Source: Saccoglossus kowalevskii (Eukaryota > Hemichordata > Enteropneusta > Harrimaniidae). From it: a DNA stretch of 51,862 nucleotides. The position numbers and the translations under genes are program-made. How positions within the stretch are numbered: the first letter of the stretch is position 1; every line of letters starts with the position of its first letter. Below the pieces are notes generated by a model. The model searched no databases and was not told the DNA's origin. It saw only the letters and a list, made by a program, of their open reading frames with translations. The DNA is taken from the NCBI RefSeq assembly GCF_000003605.2, contig NW_003109578.1, positions 8,753 through 60,614 on the forward strand, given 5' to 3'. Below are positions 23,401 to 32,880 of the stretch, piece by piece.

Positions 23401-25520
23401 ATGCACAACAAATCACCTAAATGACAGCAATGATATTGTTATGGAAGAGGTCAAAGATGGTTACCAAATTACCTTTCCAGATTACATGGCATCAAAATTA
23501 AATAGTTCATGATTTTAATTATCTAAGAGTACTAGTATATTGGTTGGAGTCTGGGGGGGCTTGTACATTCTATAATATATCTAAGCATGTCACTACCCAT
23601 AAAACATGAATGACCTTGCATGAATATAGTCTTTCACTTCATAATGAGTTCATAAAAAAGTAGATTTTTATCTAGAAGGGGGAATTAATTCTATAAGTAT
23701 TACATACGGTTTATTCTTGAAAATTGCATGTAAATATACCGTACAATCCGCCAGAAAATCACATTATTCGTAACGTTAATACAAAGGGGAGGTAAGTGCA
23801 ACATTAGGTAGATTTGTGAAGTACTTGTTTATGTTTTAATTAACTAATTGATTGATTTTCAACATTCTATCATTTTTCAACATTTTACTATACTATATAT
23901 ATTATTTTACCACATATGACACTGGTATAATCAGACTAATGCACGCTATTTTTTCACTTTTGAAAATACAAATCAATAACATGCATATTTCGAGTACATT
24001 ACATTCATGTGTCGATTTCTTTATCCAGCATGTTGTAATTTTATGTAATTGACAAACTAATTATTATTCATGATACTTGTTTTAATTTATGTATATTGAT
24101 GTCAATATCAGACACTGTGTCCGTTTTTGAGGGATGAGGGGCTAAACACAAGCCAAATCGTTACACACCCTTGCCAATCATTCTATCACTTCTGCTTGTC
24201 AGGTCTATGTGGCGATTACAATGGTGAAACGTATAAAGAATTGATCACACCTACAGAGCAATCTGTCAAATCTACAGACAAGTTTGGCCTCAGCTGGTTA
24301 GTTGAAGGCGATGATTGTAACGATGAAGGTATGATACACGATAACAGCTAAACATTCTTATCTCTATTTTACCGTTCCATTGTAATATATCTTCAGGGCT
24401 ATTTATGATGAAAGCATGTATAAGGAGGCGAACCATCTGAAATCTGAGATTGAAACATGCAATGATGAAGTTAATACTAGATAAGGTCACTCAGTGAAAA
24501 TTTAGTGAATGGTACCATCTGGTTAAAAAATAGAAAAACGACAAATGGTATTATTATTATTATCACAGATTGCAAACTGATGAAGCAGAAAATATACCCA
24601 TTAGATGAATATGTATATATCAATGAGAACGAGATGTCATGCTTCAGCGTGGAGCCAGTATTGACATGCCAGCCGGGATGTAGACCCACACAATTGACAG
24701 ATTTGAACACCTATATGACTACCACACACATGGCTACCAAGACAAAGGTATCAATTGCAATAACATATACCATACTGACCTATGTATGTTGTTTTTGTTG
24801 TCTGTGATGTCAGATATTTTAAGTATGCATATTCGTCTAGTCACTGTATGAACGCGTTTGTTACACTCTATTTAGAGCCGTGTTTTGGGAGTTGTTTGGT
24901 TAGTGTGCTGTCGTGAGGTGCAAATGTGCTTACACTCGAGAGGCGTTCTGTAAGTTCGAATATCATGTGGTCCGTGTTATATTACAAGTATATATGTTAG
25001 AAGAGAATTCAAGTGTTTCATTGATTGACCATGAGTCAGTATGTGGTTAGTTTAGTTTATCAGGTATTTGATTTTATGGGAGGGTGGACGGATTTAATCT
25101 GTAAATGTATGATTGGTATGTGTTGTTGTCAGTTCATGTATGGCACTGTGTTGGATACAACACATTCAAAAACACAAATCTACAAGGACAGGAAGGAACA
25201 TTTTCAGCATTGGAACTAAAATTGTAATTGTACTTGCATTCACCATGATGCGTGGAGAGATTTAACAGTCACACAAACCTGTTCTGAATCATTGTAAAAT
25301 ACAGTCATGCGATGCGATACTTTTTTTTTAAAACTGTCGTTTTGTTTAGGTGGGCTTCTACTGTGTGAAATTCAAGGAAAGTGAAATGATTCGAGATAGG
25401 ATTGGAAAAAGAAACTTTGACCTGACTGCCAAGAAAATTGACATCACCAAAGAGATCAGCGTCCCACATGAGTGTATCTGTGAAGCACAGTGTAAACATT
25501 ATCCATTTCTCCAATATTAA
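5449..25520 (+). CDS. Vitellogenin (egg yolk precursor, large lipid transfer protein), 29 coding exons
   Basis: Vitellogenin is a secreted lipoprotein that carries lipid into the oocyte and is stored as yolk. Coding exons: 5449-5488, 5955-5984, 6768-6919, 7665-7790, 8914-9042, 9168-9347, 9569-9714, 9924-10059, 10467-10627, 10857-11022, 11783-12004, 12180-12407, 12843-13060, 13650-13753, 14956-15080, 15341-15505, 15694-15886, 16012-16189, 16461-16649, 17148-17238, 17591-17818, 18427-18597, 19174-19356, 20760-21039, 21227-21486, 22185-22368, 24203-24328, 24569-24747, 25350-25520. All junctions are GT-AG and keep phase, giving 1,586 residues. The signal peptide is MKWLLLFVAIAVT. Diagnostic motifs are WTLNIKKGILSLLNLEM (about residue 128), CLKSMGNAGLKSH (about 523), VRVNAIYALQRIAPKLP (about 555) and GLCGDYNGE (about 1429). 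No poly-serine phosvitin stretch is present. Least certain junctions: the acceptors of exon 9 (tgcgag) and exon 11 (11771 is an in-frame alternative) and the exon 12 donor (GTTGGT). Confidence 0.94.
8230..8690. repeat. GC-rich insertion in vitellogenin intron 4, with a 40-bp tandem repeat
   Basis: This stretch is clearly richer in G and C than the surrounding AT-rich intron. At 8581-8682 it holds 2.5 copies of a 40-bp unit containing ACGAGATCTCGGCGCACGTC. Around 8465-8505 is a short self-complementary motif of CTAGACTAGATTCTAGAC type. No long frame or recognised protein is present. It may be a decayed LTR or a SINE, but no boundary repeats were found. Confidence 0.55.
11379..11592. mobile_element. 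TTAA-flanked MITE in vitellogenin intron 10
   Basis: Element 11383-11588 (206 bp) is bounded by TTAA at 11379-11382 and 11589-11592. Its termini are inverted copies: GGTAGAGATGCAG on the left and CTGCATCTCTACC on the right, 13 of 13 bases. The interior is noncoding and rich in A and T runs. TTAA target duplication is the hallmark of piggyBac-type transposition. Assignment to that superfamily is inference. Confidence 0.8.
12667..12800. repeat. Double-hairpin repeat in vitellogenin intron 12
   Basis: The first hairpin has arms TGGGAAACAGA (12667-12677) and TCTGTTTCCCA (12704-12714), with an inner stem TAGCTC/GAGCTA. A second inverted repeat has arms GCCATAGATT (12715-12724) and AATCTATGGC (12791-12800), starting exactly where the first ends. 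It is followed by an ATT-microsatellite tail up to about 12820. The tail resembles the 3' end of a non-LTR retroelement or SINE. Confidence 0.6.
13881..13915. repeat. GTT/GTC microsatellite in intron 14
   Basis: An imperfect run of GTT and GTC triplets. Confidence 0.8.
14956..16649 (+). other. DUF1943-like open beta-sheet region, exons 15-19
   Basis: Exons 15-19 encode about residues 680-962. They start with KMGGYADIHNIF and continue through the charged segment FWEKRQSLFDFLKRRNERS and LGIPVSLNITSGL. This matches the region after the superhelix in vitellogenins by position and by the pattern G-I-P-V-S. The basic run FLKRRNER could be proteolytically exposed, but it does not match the furin R-X-K/R-R site. 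Confidence 0.7.
16856..17020 (+). repeat. SINE-like copy 1 in vitellogenin intron 19
   Basis: It contains TCTAGTCACTTTGAGTCCGC near its left end and, near 16977, a B-box-like GAGTTCGAATCCC. The left and right parts match a second copy in intron 28. The B box suggests a tRNA-derived SINE. Confidence 0.45.
17148..21039 (+). other. Middle vitellogenin region without phosvitin, exons 20-24
   Basis: Exons 20-24 encode about residues 963-1280, including CLTLLKNAFAICSEYKY and LTPDNIIE-like text in exon 24 (VTPDNIIEMLLKTPLQE). In many vitellogenins a serine-rich phosvitin-like or poly-serine segment lies in the middle or N-terminal part. No exon here has more than short serine pairs. Confidence 0.75.
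19729..20019. mobile_element. TTAA-flanked element with CG-rich inverted ends, intron 23
   Basis: TTAA at 19729-19732 and 20016-20019 bound a 283-bp element. The left end begins AGAGGGGTGGTCGTCGCGCC and the right end, reverse-complemented, begins AGGGCGGTGATCGCCACGCC. The first 24 bases match at 18 positions without gaps. No transposase frame is visible, so it would be non-autonomous. Confidence 0.65.
21100..21167. mobile_element. Very short TTAA-flanked palindromic element, intron 24
   Basis: TTAA at 21100-21103 and 21164-21167 bound only 60 bp. Its two ends share TGGTCG, CGCG and GCG blocks with each other and with the element at 19.73 kb (for example GGTCGACGCGCCGCG on the left and GGTGGTCGTCGCG on the right read inversely). 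It looks like an internally deleted relative. Confidence 0.55.
21227..24328 (+). other. von Willebrand factor type D domain, exons 25-27
   Basis: Exons 25-27 encode about residues 1281-1470. The domain opens with CIVENNVFKTFDNVTY and includes CLHVLAKDC and CGLCGDYNGE, and ends with FGLSWLVEGDDC. The GLCG motif and the spaced cysteines are standard for vWFD in vitellogenin C-termini. The 1.8-kb intron 26 (22369-24202) is AT-rich and shows nothing else recognisable. Confidence 0.9.
24569..25520 (+). other. Cysteine-containing C-terminal tail of vitellogenin, exons 28-29
   Basis: About residues 1471-1586 carry clustered cysteines (CFSVEPVLTCQPGC and ECICEAQC). The last exon ends at TAA 25518-25520. 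This resembles the cysteine-rich C-terminal segment that follows vWFD in full-length vitellogenins. Confidence 0.8.
24825..24975 (+). repeat. SINE-like copy 2 in vitellogenin intron 28
   Basis: It shares GTCTAGTCACT, the following GAACGCG/GGAGTTG landmarks and the right-hand AGTTCGAAT motif with the intron 19 copy, in the same order and at similar spacing. It is strongly diverged. Confidence 0.4.
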
Positions 25521-25577
25521 ATTCCCAGCTTACATAGCGTTATACACTAAGTATAAATCGTGCTTCTGTACATATGC

Positions 25578-25583
25578 AATAAA
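25578..25583 (+). terminator. Polyadenylation signal of vitellogenin
   Basis: AATAAA lies 57 bp after the vitellogenin stop codon, giving a short 3' UTR. Confidence 0.7.
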
Positions 25584-28455
25584 ATGACATGAAGTAATAT
25601 TCACTTGATATATTGTGTGAGGCAGTGTAAAGATGTCTTTTCAATCACCCCGGAACAACATCGCCATATGTGCCCATGTCCATTATAATACTATACCACT
25701 TTTATACGCAACACATTTCCACCCCTCCTTCAAACATGTGAAACGATCGTACATTAACTAAAAAAGGGAGATATTCTTTGAAGCTGCTGGTTGTGAAGGG
25801 GAACAGAAACATTGTCAGATCACTCGGTGGTTTTAACATATTCTGACCATTATTCGACTCGTTGCCAGGGTTACATCTTATATCTCATTTCAAATGTATG
25901 ATTTCATTCTTGATAGTATATTGTGACTTTTTTATAATCATTATAGATATGGTTGTCTATAAGTACTAATACAATCTGGATACCCTATCTCGCAATCCAT
26001 AATGACAATTTGTAAGAACGCAAAACAATGAATACAGAACAATACACCACAAAGATAAGTGAAGCACAGGAAAAGTCTGTTATTTCGACGAGTGTGACCT
26101 CCTAACCTGCTCTATGATTGTTTACATCAGGCATTGTTGGTAGCATCTGTGTAACATAGTTGCTGCCTATGCTATTCCAGATTTGTAAGCTATGAAGAAC
26201 CCAAAGGCGGAAGAGGCGGGAGGCTAGAACATTATACCTTGACATAAATAGAATGCCCAGAGCTATGCTGATTTGCAAATAGACGAGATCTTTTTTATTT
26301 ATATGACACGCAGAATGTATTTTGTCTATTGTAAGACATTCGTAAAGTGGAAATTACAACATATCAATACGATAATCGTTTTTATCAAATTTCCAAATCC
26401 AAGGCAACAGTGGCAATGTCTGGCAAGCAATCGAAATGTACGACGCAATCGTTCAGACAGATTCAAATAACTGACATTGGAGAAAACACAAAGTGAATAA
26501 TCAATTTAGTAAGTGAAAAATATATAGACCTCATGGTAAACAGGAAGTGATGTCAGGTGTTTTGAAAAGTGTTATCACAAATGGTATTCAGGGTAATTAA
26601 ATTGTGGACGTGTCAGCTGAGTTATATTAAAAAGGGTATGTGTAATACATGACACAGAAATAAGTAAACCATGTAGTAGAAAGAATTGTGTATTTTTGTC
26701 TATTTAGATTCTGATTTGAAAACAAAGAATCATTTGAATCCAAATTGACAATTTAGCTTCTAGTTTAAATAATTCAGATCTATAAAACAACTAAATAACT
26801 TAAAAGGACAAACAGCTGCAATTACACACGGCGATTACACACTATATAACACTGAAGTTCAGCAATGAGATTTTGGGAATGTAGACTAAACCATATTCCG
26901 CCATTATCATCAATTAGTGGTGTAATAATTTGGGAAGATGAAGAACCCTAGTTTTGTTATTAGAAAGGAAACAACTTGGGTGTGTGTTTTTTTCTATGAC
27001 CTATGACCAAGGTAATATTTGAATAAGCTTTTTCGAACAAAATGTTGTTGCCCCTCAAATAATATCCCATTCTCTTGGAATTAAATATATGATGCAAAAA
27101 ATGTCTGTTTCATTGGACTTCACCTCAATAAATCAACCAATCAGAGAATCGCGAATTTAGGAAGAACTTAACGTATCGGAAACGCGTCAATGGATGTGCC
27201 AGGCGGTTGAGGAATTGCGGACAATTTCTGGTCGAAATTTAGAAAGCGGACTGATATGTTAGGACGGCTTTTCATACTGGTCAAGTAGCATAGAAAACAA
27301 AAGTGTTTGTCAAGTCAAGGCGTGCATGTTTTTGAGAGATACGTATTTCCCGTAGAAGTGCAATACCTCTTCTCGAATTATATATTATCAAGAGAGATAT
27401 ACACTACACTTTTTATCTGCATGGTTGCTGTGGCGCCTGTTGCTTTGTAATTACTAATAATAGCGAGGTAATTTGAAACGAATCATAAGTGCATTGCGAA
27501 TGTGATTACCTGATAGGGGTTAAAGGTCAAGATGCATCAGGAGCGGGATTTGTTATACAGTTCTCGGGCAATTGCGTGTATAATTGCGTCTGGGCCAAAT
27601 CATGCATTGGGAATGTTAGTCAGGAACTGGAAAAGAATTTGCTTTTTTTTATAAATATACATGTCATATCGTGTGGATTTTACGATGTGTCAGACGAGGC
27701 TGTCATCATTCAGCTCTGCAGACGCCGTGGACATTGTTTGAACGTCATCCATTCGAAATAAACGATGTTATTGATACTTGCGTAATTTGAGTTTATTCCA
27801 CAAAAAACATCATAACAATATGCATACTCTTTTGATAAAAAAAGAATGTTGAACAAAGTGAAACCCGAACTCAGCCAGATACGTGACTTGCGCACAAATT
27901 GTAAAATGCCCCACAGCGTGTGAAATTATTTGCCTTTCATGCACTCAACTGGAGCATAGTAACTAGACCTGGCATTTTAAAGATCGGCCTTGTTTGTGTG
28001 AAAAATGAACAGAACATGATATAACATAAATAAAATGTGCCAGTTGACCTTATTCGTACAATGTAACCTATTCGCAAATGGACGCCGAGATCTCGTTAAG
28101 TGCGAGAGAGCCGCGAGACTTGTATTCGCCCCTCATATAGTGTTCCATCCTCAATCGTAATCGCGTCCACTTATCCGCAGACCGAGGTAACCATGGTATT
28201 TGAACATTGTGCGCGATGACTGTCAAGAATGAAACGCTATTTAGGAGCGAAAAACAAGTCACGTGATTTTCTCGCTCTCAATATCTCAGTGGCCATTTAT
28301 GAATAATGTTTAATAATGAAAAATATTTAACACATAGACGTTTATATAAATATAGGTATTTAGAAATTCATATATAATGTGAAAATTATTAAATTATAAA
28401 ATCTGTAAATAATTAAATAATAATAACGAATGTCGACGATTGATAGTTGCCAAAA
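25584..28455. other. Intergenic between vitellogenin and the GPCR
   Basis: The two genes converge here: vitellogenin ends on the plus strand and the GPCR ends on the minus strand. The longest open frame (about 90 codons at 27489-27761) matches nothing I know. No repeats of note were seen. Confidence 0.5.
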
Positions 28456-29718
28456 CTACTGCCAATGTCCGCATGATACTAAACGTTTGAAAGCTTTTCT
28501 GAAGTCTTTATTGAAGTAAGTGTAAATAAAAGGATTGAGCATGGAGTTAGCATAACCAAGCCACGTGAGAACGCTGAATAACGCGGGAGTTACTTTACAA
28601 GTGTGACAGTATGGCACTATGACGTTGAAGAGAAAGAATGGAGCCCAGCAAGCGATGAACGCTCCCATCACCACACCTAAAGTTCTCGCGGCCTTCCGTT
28701 CTTTAGCGAGAGAGAACCTATCCCCCTTTTTGCCTACATTTTTGCCTAAACTATTCGACTGTCCTGATATTCTTTCCGGTATATTTCTTTGCGTTCCGGG
28801 TTGATATGACGACACGTTCTGAGACTGCGTGTTCACGTTTCCCGATTCGCTTGCAAGTTCTACAGTATGGTCAGGATTCGTATCAGTTGTCTCGGGCCAG
28901 GCATACTGTCTCCCATTTGCGTGTGAGTTACTAGGCATCGCGCGTCTCCCACGCGATGAGTCTGTTGGGTTAGAAACAGATGATGAGTTCTGCCTGATCT
29001 CGCACTCACTAATGGCTAACACGTGCACGGTCCCGCCGCCCACATCTCGGATTTTCTTTAGCCTGCTCCTCGCAGCTTGAAACATTTTGTAGTACACAAA
29101 TAACATTACAACAAGCGGTACGTAGAATGAGAGCAGCGAGGAGAAAATCCGGAATCCACCATTGACAAGTCCGCAGAAATGTGCATCCCCAGAAACTGTC
29201 TTCCATCCTATTGGTCGGATCACACTAATCAAGATGCAAATACTCCAACAGATGATTATCCCGACAAGCGCCCTCGTGGGTGTACGACGCACTGAGTATC
29301 GAATGGGCGAAATGATACTGAGATAACGATCGAGGCTGATTAAACAGAGATTATATATGGAAGCCGTGCAACACAGAACATCGAAGAAAATAAAAACATC
29401 ACAGAAATGCTTCCCGAAGAACCACACGCCTCCCCATATCTCCATAAGCATAGCAATTGGCATAACGATGACCGCCAATATTAGGTCGGTAAGGGCAAGG
29501 CTAATAATGCAGTAGTTACTGGGTGTACGCAGAGCTTTCTCGGTAATAATTGCTAGAATAACAAGCAGTTGCCCACAGACGGTGATTACGATGAAAAATG
29601 ACAGTATTAGAGCAACAACAATACCGGTGGTATAAACGACAGGCACAGTCGTATCCAAATTGTCTGCTAAACTGACGTCTATAGTAAGATTGAGATTGGC
29701 TTCCATTTTCATCAACAT
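28456..29718 (-). CDS. Aminergic class A GPCR, 5-HT6-like, single exon
   Basis: This is a plasma-membrane receptor for a biogenic amine, acting through G proteins. I start it at the first in-frame ATG (29718), giving 420 residues. The frame is open to 29757, but only with a GTG. Residues visible are the glycosylation site NLT near 10, the amine-binding Asp in FFDVLCCTASIYNLCLISL (D113, position 3.32), DRY at 130-132, TM5 serines at 193, 194 and 197 before FYVP, CWAPFF in TM6 with both aminergic Phe residues, WLGY in TM7 and NPFIY near 395-399. The disulfide cysteines are present, intracellular loop 3 is long (about 130 residues), and the tail is short with one Cys. The TM3 to loop 2 text strongly resembles 5-HT6 receptors, whereas the three TM5 serines recall catecholamine receptors, so the ligand is uncertain. 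Position 1.50, almost always Asn, is Gln. Confidence 0.9.
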   Translation of the reverse strand: MLMKMEANLNLTIDVSLADNLDTTVPVVYTTGIVVALILSFFIVITVCGQLLVILAIITEKALRTPSNYCIISLALTDLILAVIVMPIAMLMEIWGGVWFFGKHFCDVFIFFDVLCCTASIYNLCLISLDRYLSIISPIRYSVRRTPTRALVGIIICWSICILISVIRPIGWKTVSGDAHFCGLVNGGFRIFSSLLSFYVPLVVMLFVYYKMFQAARSRLKKIRDVGGGTVHVLAISECEIRQNSSSVSNPTDSSRGRRAMPSNSHANGRQYAWPETTDTNPDHTVELASESGNVNTQSQNVSSYQPGTQRNIPERISGQSNSLGKNVGKKGDRFSLAKERKAARTLGVVMGAFIACWAPFFLFNVIVPYCHTCKVTPALFSVLTWLGYANSMLNPFIYTYFNKDFRKAFKRLVSCGHWQ

Positions 29719-29823
29719 CGGCCCATAATAAGACTTCGTAGCTCGCGGCAACGACACGAGATGATGGTAACACCGTGGATTTATCGCGATGCTTCTTTCA
29801 TATCTGAATTAAATTTGTAATCT
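29719..29823 (-). promoter_or_regulatory. Likely 5' UTR of the GPCR with a small upstream ORF
   Basis: On the minus strand a good acceptor-like sequence (TTTTGTTGCAG) ends at 29822, so the leader may begin here after a 5' UTR intron. A 6-codon upstream ORF (ATG at 29801, TAA at 29781) precedes the main ATG. An in-frame stop further upstream rules out a longer N-terminus without splicing. Confidence 0.4.
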
Positions 29824-30321
29824 GCAACAAAATATAATACATCTTTGTTTACTGTGTGTATAACGTTTTCGTCACATGTATAATTATAATTCCGAGACCC
29901 ATTGGCCCGTAACGTCTTGATACATTGGGTTGTATAGTAAGATAATTAAATACCATATCTATAATTACTATATAATAATTTGCATAATCAATTTTTGCTT
30001 GATATATTTACATATAATTATCATGCCCTCCGTGACATGATTAATCTTTAAACAAGGGTCTAGCTTGAACGTTGAATAAGCGCTGCAGTTTTCTTAAGTC
30101 GCGCCCTCTGGCGAGAAAACACTTTTGTGACGTAAACAGGTGTGGACGCCGTTCACACTTGTGTCACTTCGGTTTTTATACGTGCTCTTCCAAAACTAAC
30201 ACTGTTTTGCGAGAGTCTTCACAACCACGCACTTCCCTGATAAACCCATCTGCGCTATACTGACGTCACAGGAGCGATGTGTCGCTAGAGGACGTTGTTT
30301 AAAAATTGTGAAAGTATATTG

Positions 30322-30325
<4 letters not shown>

Positions 30326-30354
<29 letters not shown>
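30326..30354. repeat. TA microsatellite
   Basis: A near-pure run of about 14 TA dinucleotides. Confidence 0.95.
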
Positions 30355-30361
<7 letters not shown>

Positions 30362-30764
30362 ACGAACATACTGCCGTGTCTCATAACAGGTATATTGATA
30401 ACTCGAGTTTGAGAATGCATACGACACCTAATTACATACAGGGACACTGTTCGATTATTCGGAACTGCAGGATAGATAACCACACGCATAAAGTATTAAC
30501 ATCCGTTTGCCGAAAGCTTATTAAACGCGCTTTCAAACATAAAGGAATATGTGCCCAGATCGGCAGGGGATTAGTGAGTAATATGGAAAGGTTATTGAGC
30601 GCAAAAAAGGAATTTCAGTGTTTGTTTGCCGGGTGTCCGGTGAGAATATGAGTACTGTGGTTGCTACAAGTGAATTAACTTCTATGACGACCACAATACG
30701 CATTCAACATAGCACATCACATTACAGCACAGCCCAACACAACATAGCATGATACACAACATCA

Positions 30765-30890
30765 TACCACGCCACGCCACGCTACGCCACGCCACGCCAC
30801 AACACGCCACGCCGCGCCACGTCACGCCACGCCACGTCACGCCAACACAACACAACACAACAACACGACAACACGACACAACACATTACA
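30765..30890. repeat. CCACG / ACAAC pentanucleotide repeat
   Basis: Many imperfect copies of CCACG (30765-30845) pass into an ACAAC/ACACG-type repeat up to about 30890. Confidence 0.9.
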
Positions 30891-31697
30891 ATACACTCTA
30901 AGACTGCTATATCTTACACTGTGGTTTATTTAGAGTGATGGCCTCCGAATCAATCCTATCAGAACAACTATTCGTCTCCACTGAAACACCCTTTTCATCC
31001 TAAATGAGGAAGTAGAGCGATTATATTCAAGAAAAAATGGGGTCAACTTCTACTTTTATTCACAGTCTAAGACCTTAAGAAGCATCTCAGATATTGCCAT
31101 CTCATATAAAAATAAAGCCTGCGAGCACGACAGAATACGGTGCTCAACAAGTAACATTCATTAGACGTTTGCACTAAGCTATCGTTTTACACAGTTGCTG
31201 ATAACATTACATAAAGTATTGTGTTTTATCGCCGCCAGACTAGTATGTCTATTCTAAGGTAGCGCATTGGAAACTACCGTATCGTGTGGCAATTACAATT
31301 CTATTATACACTCGATGACAGACTCTTTTTTAGTTTCTATCGTGTATAAAAGCTGATGGACAATAATGAGCATTTCAGAGATGACGTTGATGTGTCGAGG
31401 CTGGTCCATTATAACAGTTTGATAAGATTTCCTAAATTCAGAGAAAATCTCCAAAACAACTCAGACAACGGAGATAGTTGACAGTAGGGGTTGAATGCAA
31501 TATGCGAGCGGCAGGGGAGGCTGTGCGGCGACTTTACCCGCTCTCAGAATATTAATGAAAATTGCTTGTTGTCATGACAACTTGATTACACGGCGTCCAA
31601 CTTTAATCAAATCTTGACGCAGGAGGTACTCAGACGGGAAACAAGCATCGATCGTTTATCAGCAAGCTTGGAAATGAGCATGTGTGGCACATGGTCG

Positions 31698-31822
31698 TTA
31701 AAGGACGGTACGTTGGTGGTCACGATGTGGGTCCCATGCAACATACACAACGCGTGTAAAGTACAATGTTTATCTGTAAACGAAATTCGAGCACGCTCTA
31801 TCTCATGACCGCCGTCCTTTAA
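31698..31822. mobile_element. Possible TTAA-flanked short element
   Basis: TTAA at 31698-31701 and 31819-31822 bound 117 bp. Both ends begin AGGACGG when read inward, and GGTCA follows on each side after a 9-base offset. This resembles the ends of the intron 23 and intron 24 elements. Confidence 0.45.
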
Positions 31823-32719
31823 GCAGAAGAACGAATTAAGTGTACCTACAATCCCGGCAAAATAAACAAACTGCAAAACCATTGTCCTGACGTCTATTCG
31901 GCTTGAAATAAGGGCTAAATTATTTCTTATATACGTATTTATGCATACATGTATTAATATTTGTCAATTTAACTAGTAATATGCCTTTCTAAAGTCATAC
32001 AGGTAATTAATTGTACGACATGTGGCAGCCACGTAATAAACACAATCTACGTTTTATTCCTGCAAGTTGTTTTGATCAATGCCCCCCCCCCCCAAACCCC
32101 ATCACACTGACTATTATGAAGGGACTAGAACGTATAAAGAATTTCGAAAAAAAAGATACAAATGTCATGAGAATTAAATTATAGTGAAATACGTCTCAGG
32201 TGGGAGAGGAAATGTCCATCAAAACTGTTATTACTACTTTCTTCACTAATATGGAATGGCAGCCAGCTATTGCACTGTATGACTAATGTTACAAAATAAC
32301 CATTTCGTATTATCCCAATTAGTCTCCAGCTCTTATGACTAATTGAGTTTAAACTCGATGGCACTACAGGAGTGAGAAAGCGCAACGTTCTTTTTCTAAC
32401 AATGAACTTATATGGAAATAAAAATCTCATGAATATTCGCCGACTACTTTTCGAGTTTTATACCGGTGATACGCAAACAATCAAACCAACGTTGGCAAAA
32501 AAAAACGCTAACGTCCTTGGTGAAGGGTAATATGTTATCAAGGACCGCGACCATTTATGTGTTTTCTGTATTTGTTGTCGGCACATAAAAGCTGCAAAAA
32601 CTGACGTATGGGATACGCACGATATCACATTTGCGAGTATAGAATATCTGATTTATAAACCACGTTCAATATTTCTGATAGACTAAGTGTAAGGTCTCTA
32701 AGAACATATCCATCACCAC

Positions 32720-32880
32720 TCGGCTTGCGCATTTCCACTTTTAATCCGCGCCCATTACACGCTATTTTGTAAAGGTAGGTATAGCGCAGACGCGGCCAAT
32801 GATCAGACGCAGACGCAGACGTGGTCAGGCGCTTTGGCGTGGTCGTGAATTTATACGTTCGTAATATGTCTATGAATTAT
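32720..32880 (+). repeat. Possible third, fragmentary SINE-like copy
   Basis: ACTTTTAATCCGCGCCCATT near 32736 followed by ACGCTATT aligns with the left part of the intron 19 copy. A later ATACGTTCGTAAT resembles that copy's tail. It also contains a short run of CAGACG repeats near 32805-32820. Confidence 0.35.

Noticed and set aside
29719-29757. Longer N-terminus for the GPCR
   Set aside because: The frame start is GTG; a nuclear gene would use the ATG at 29718.
29516-29773. Alternative minus-strand frame over the GPCR start
   Set aside because: Begins with GTG, and is a shadow of the receptor in another frame.
30295-30651. 118-codon frame on the plus strand
   Set aside because: It begins by a TA microsatellite and shows no known motif or codon bias.
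30765-30890. Possible CRISPR or satellite array
   Set aside because: Pentanucleotide low-complexity repeat without spacers.
31343-31420. TATAAAAG with a nearby ATG as a promoter
   Set aside because: TATA words are common in this AT-rich DNA and the reading frame closes after about a dozen codons with no donor.
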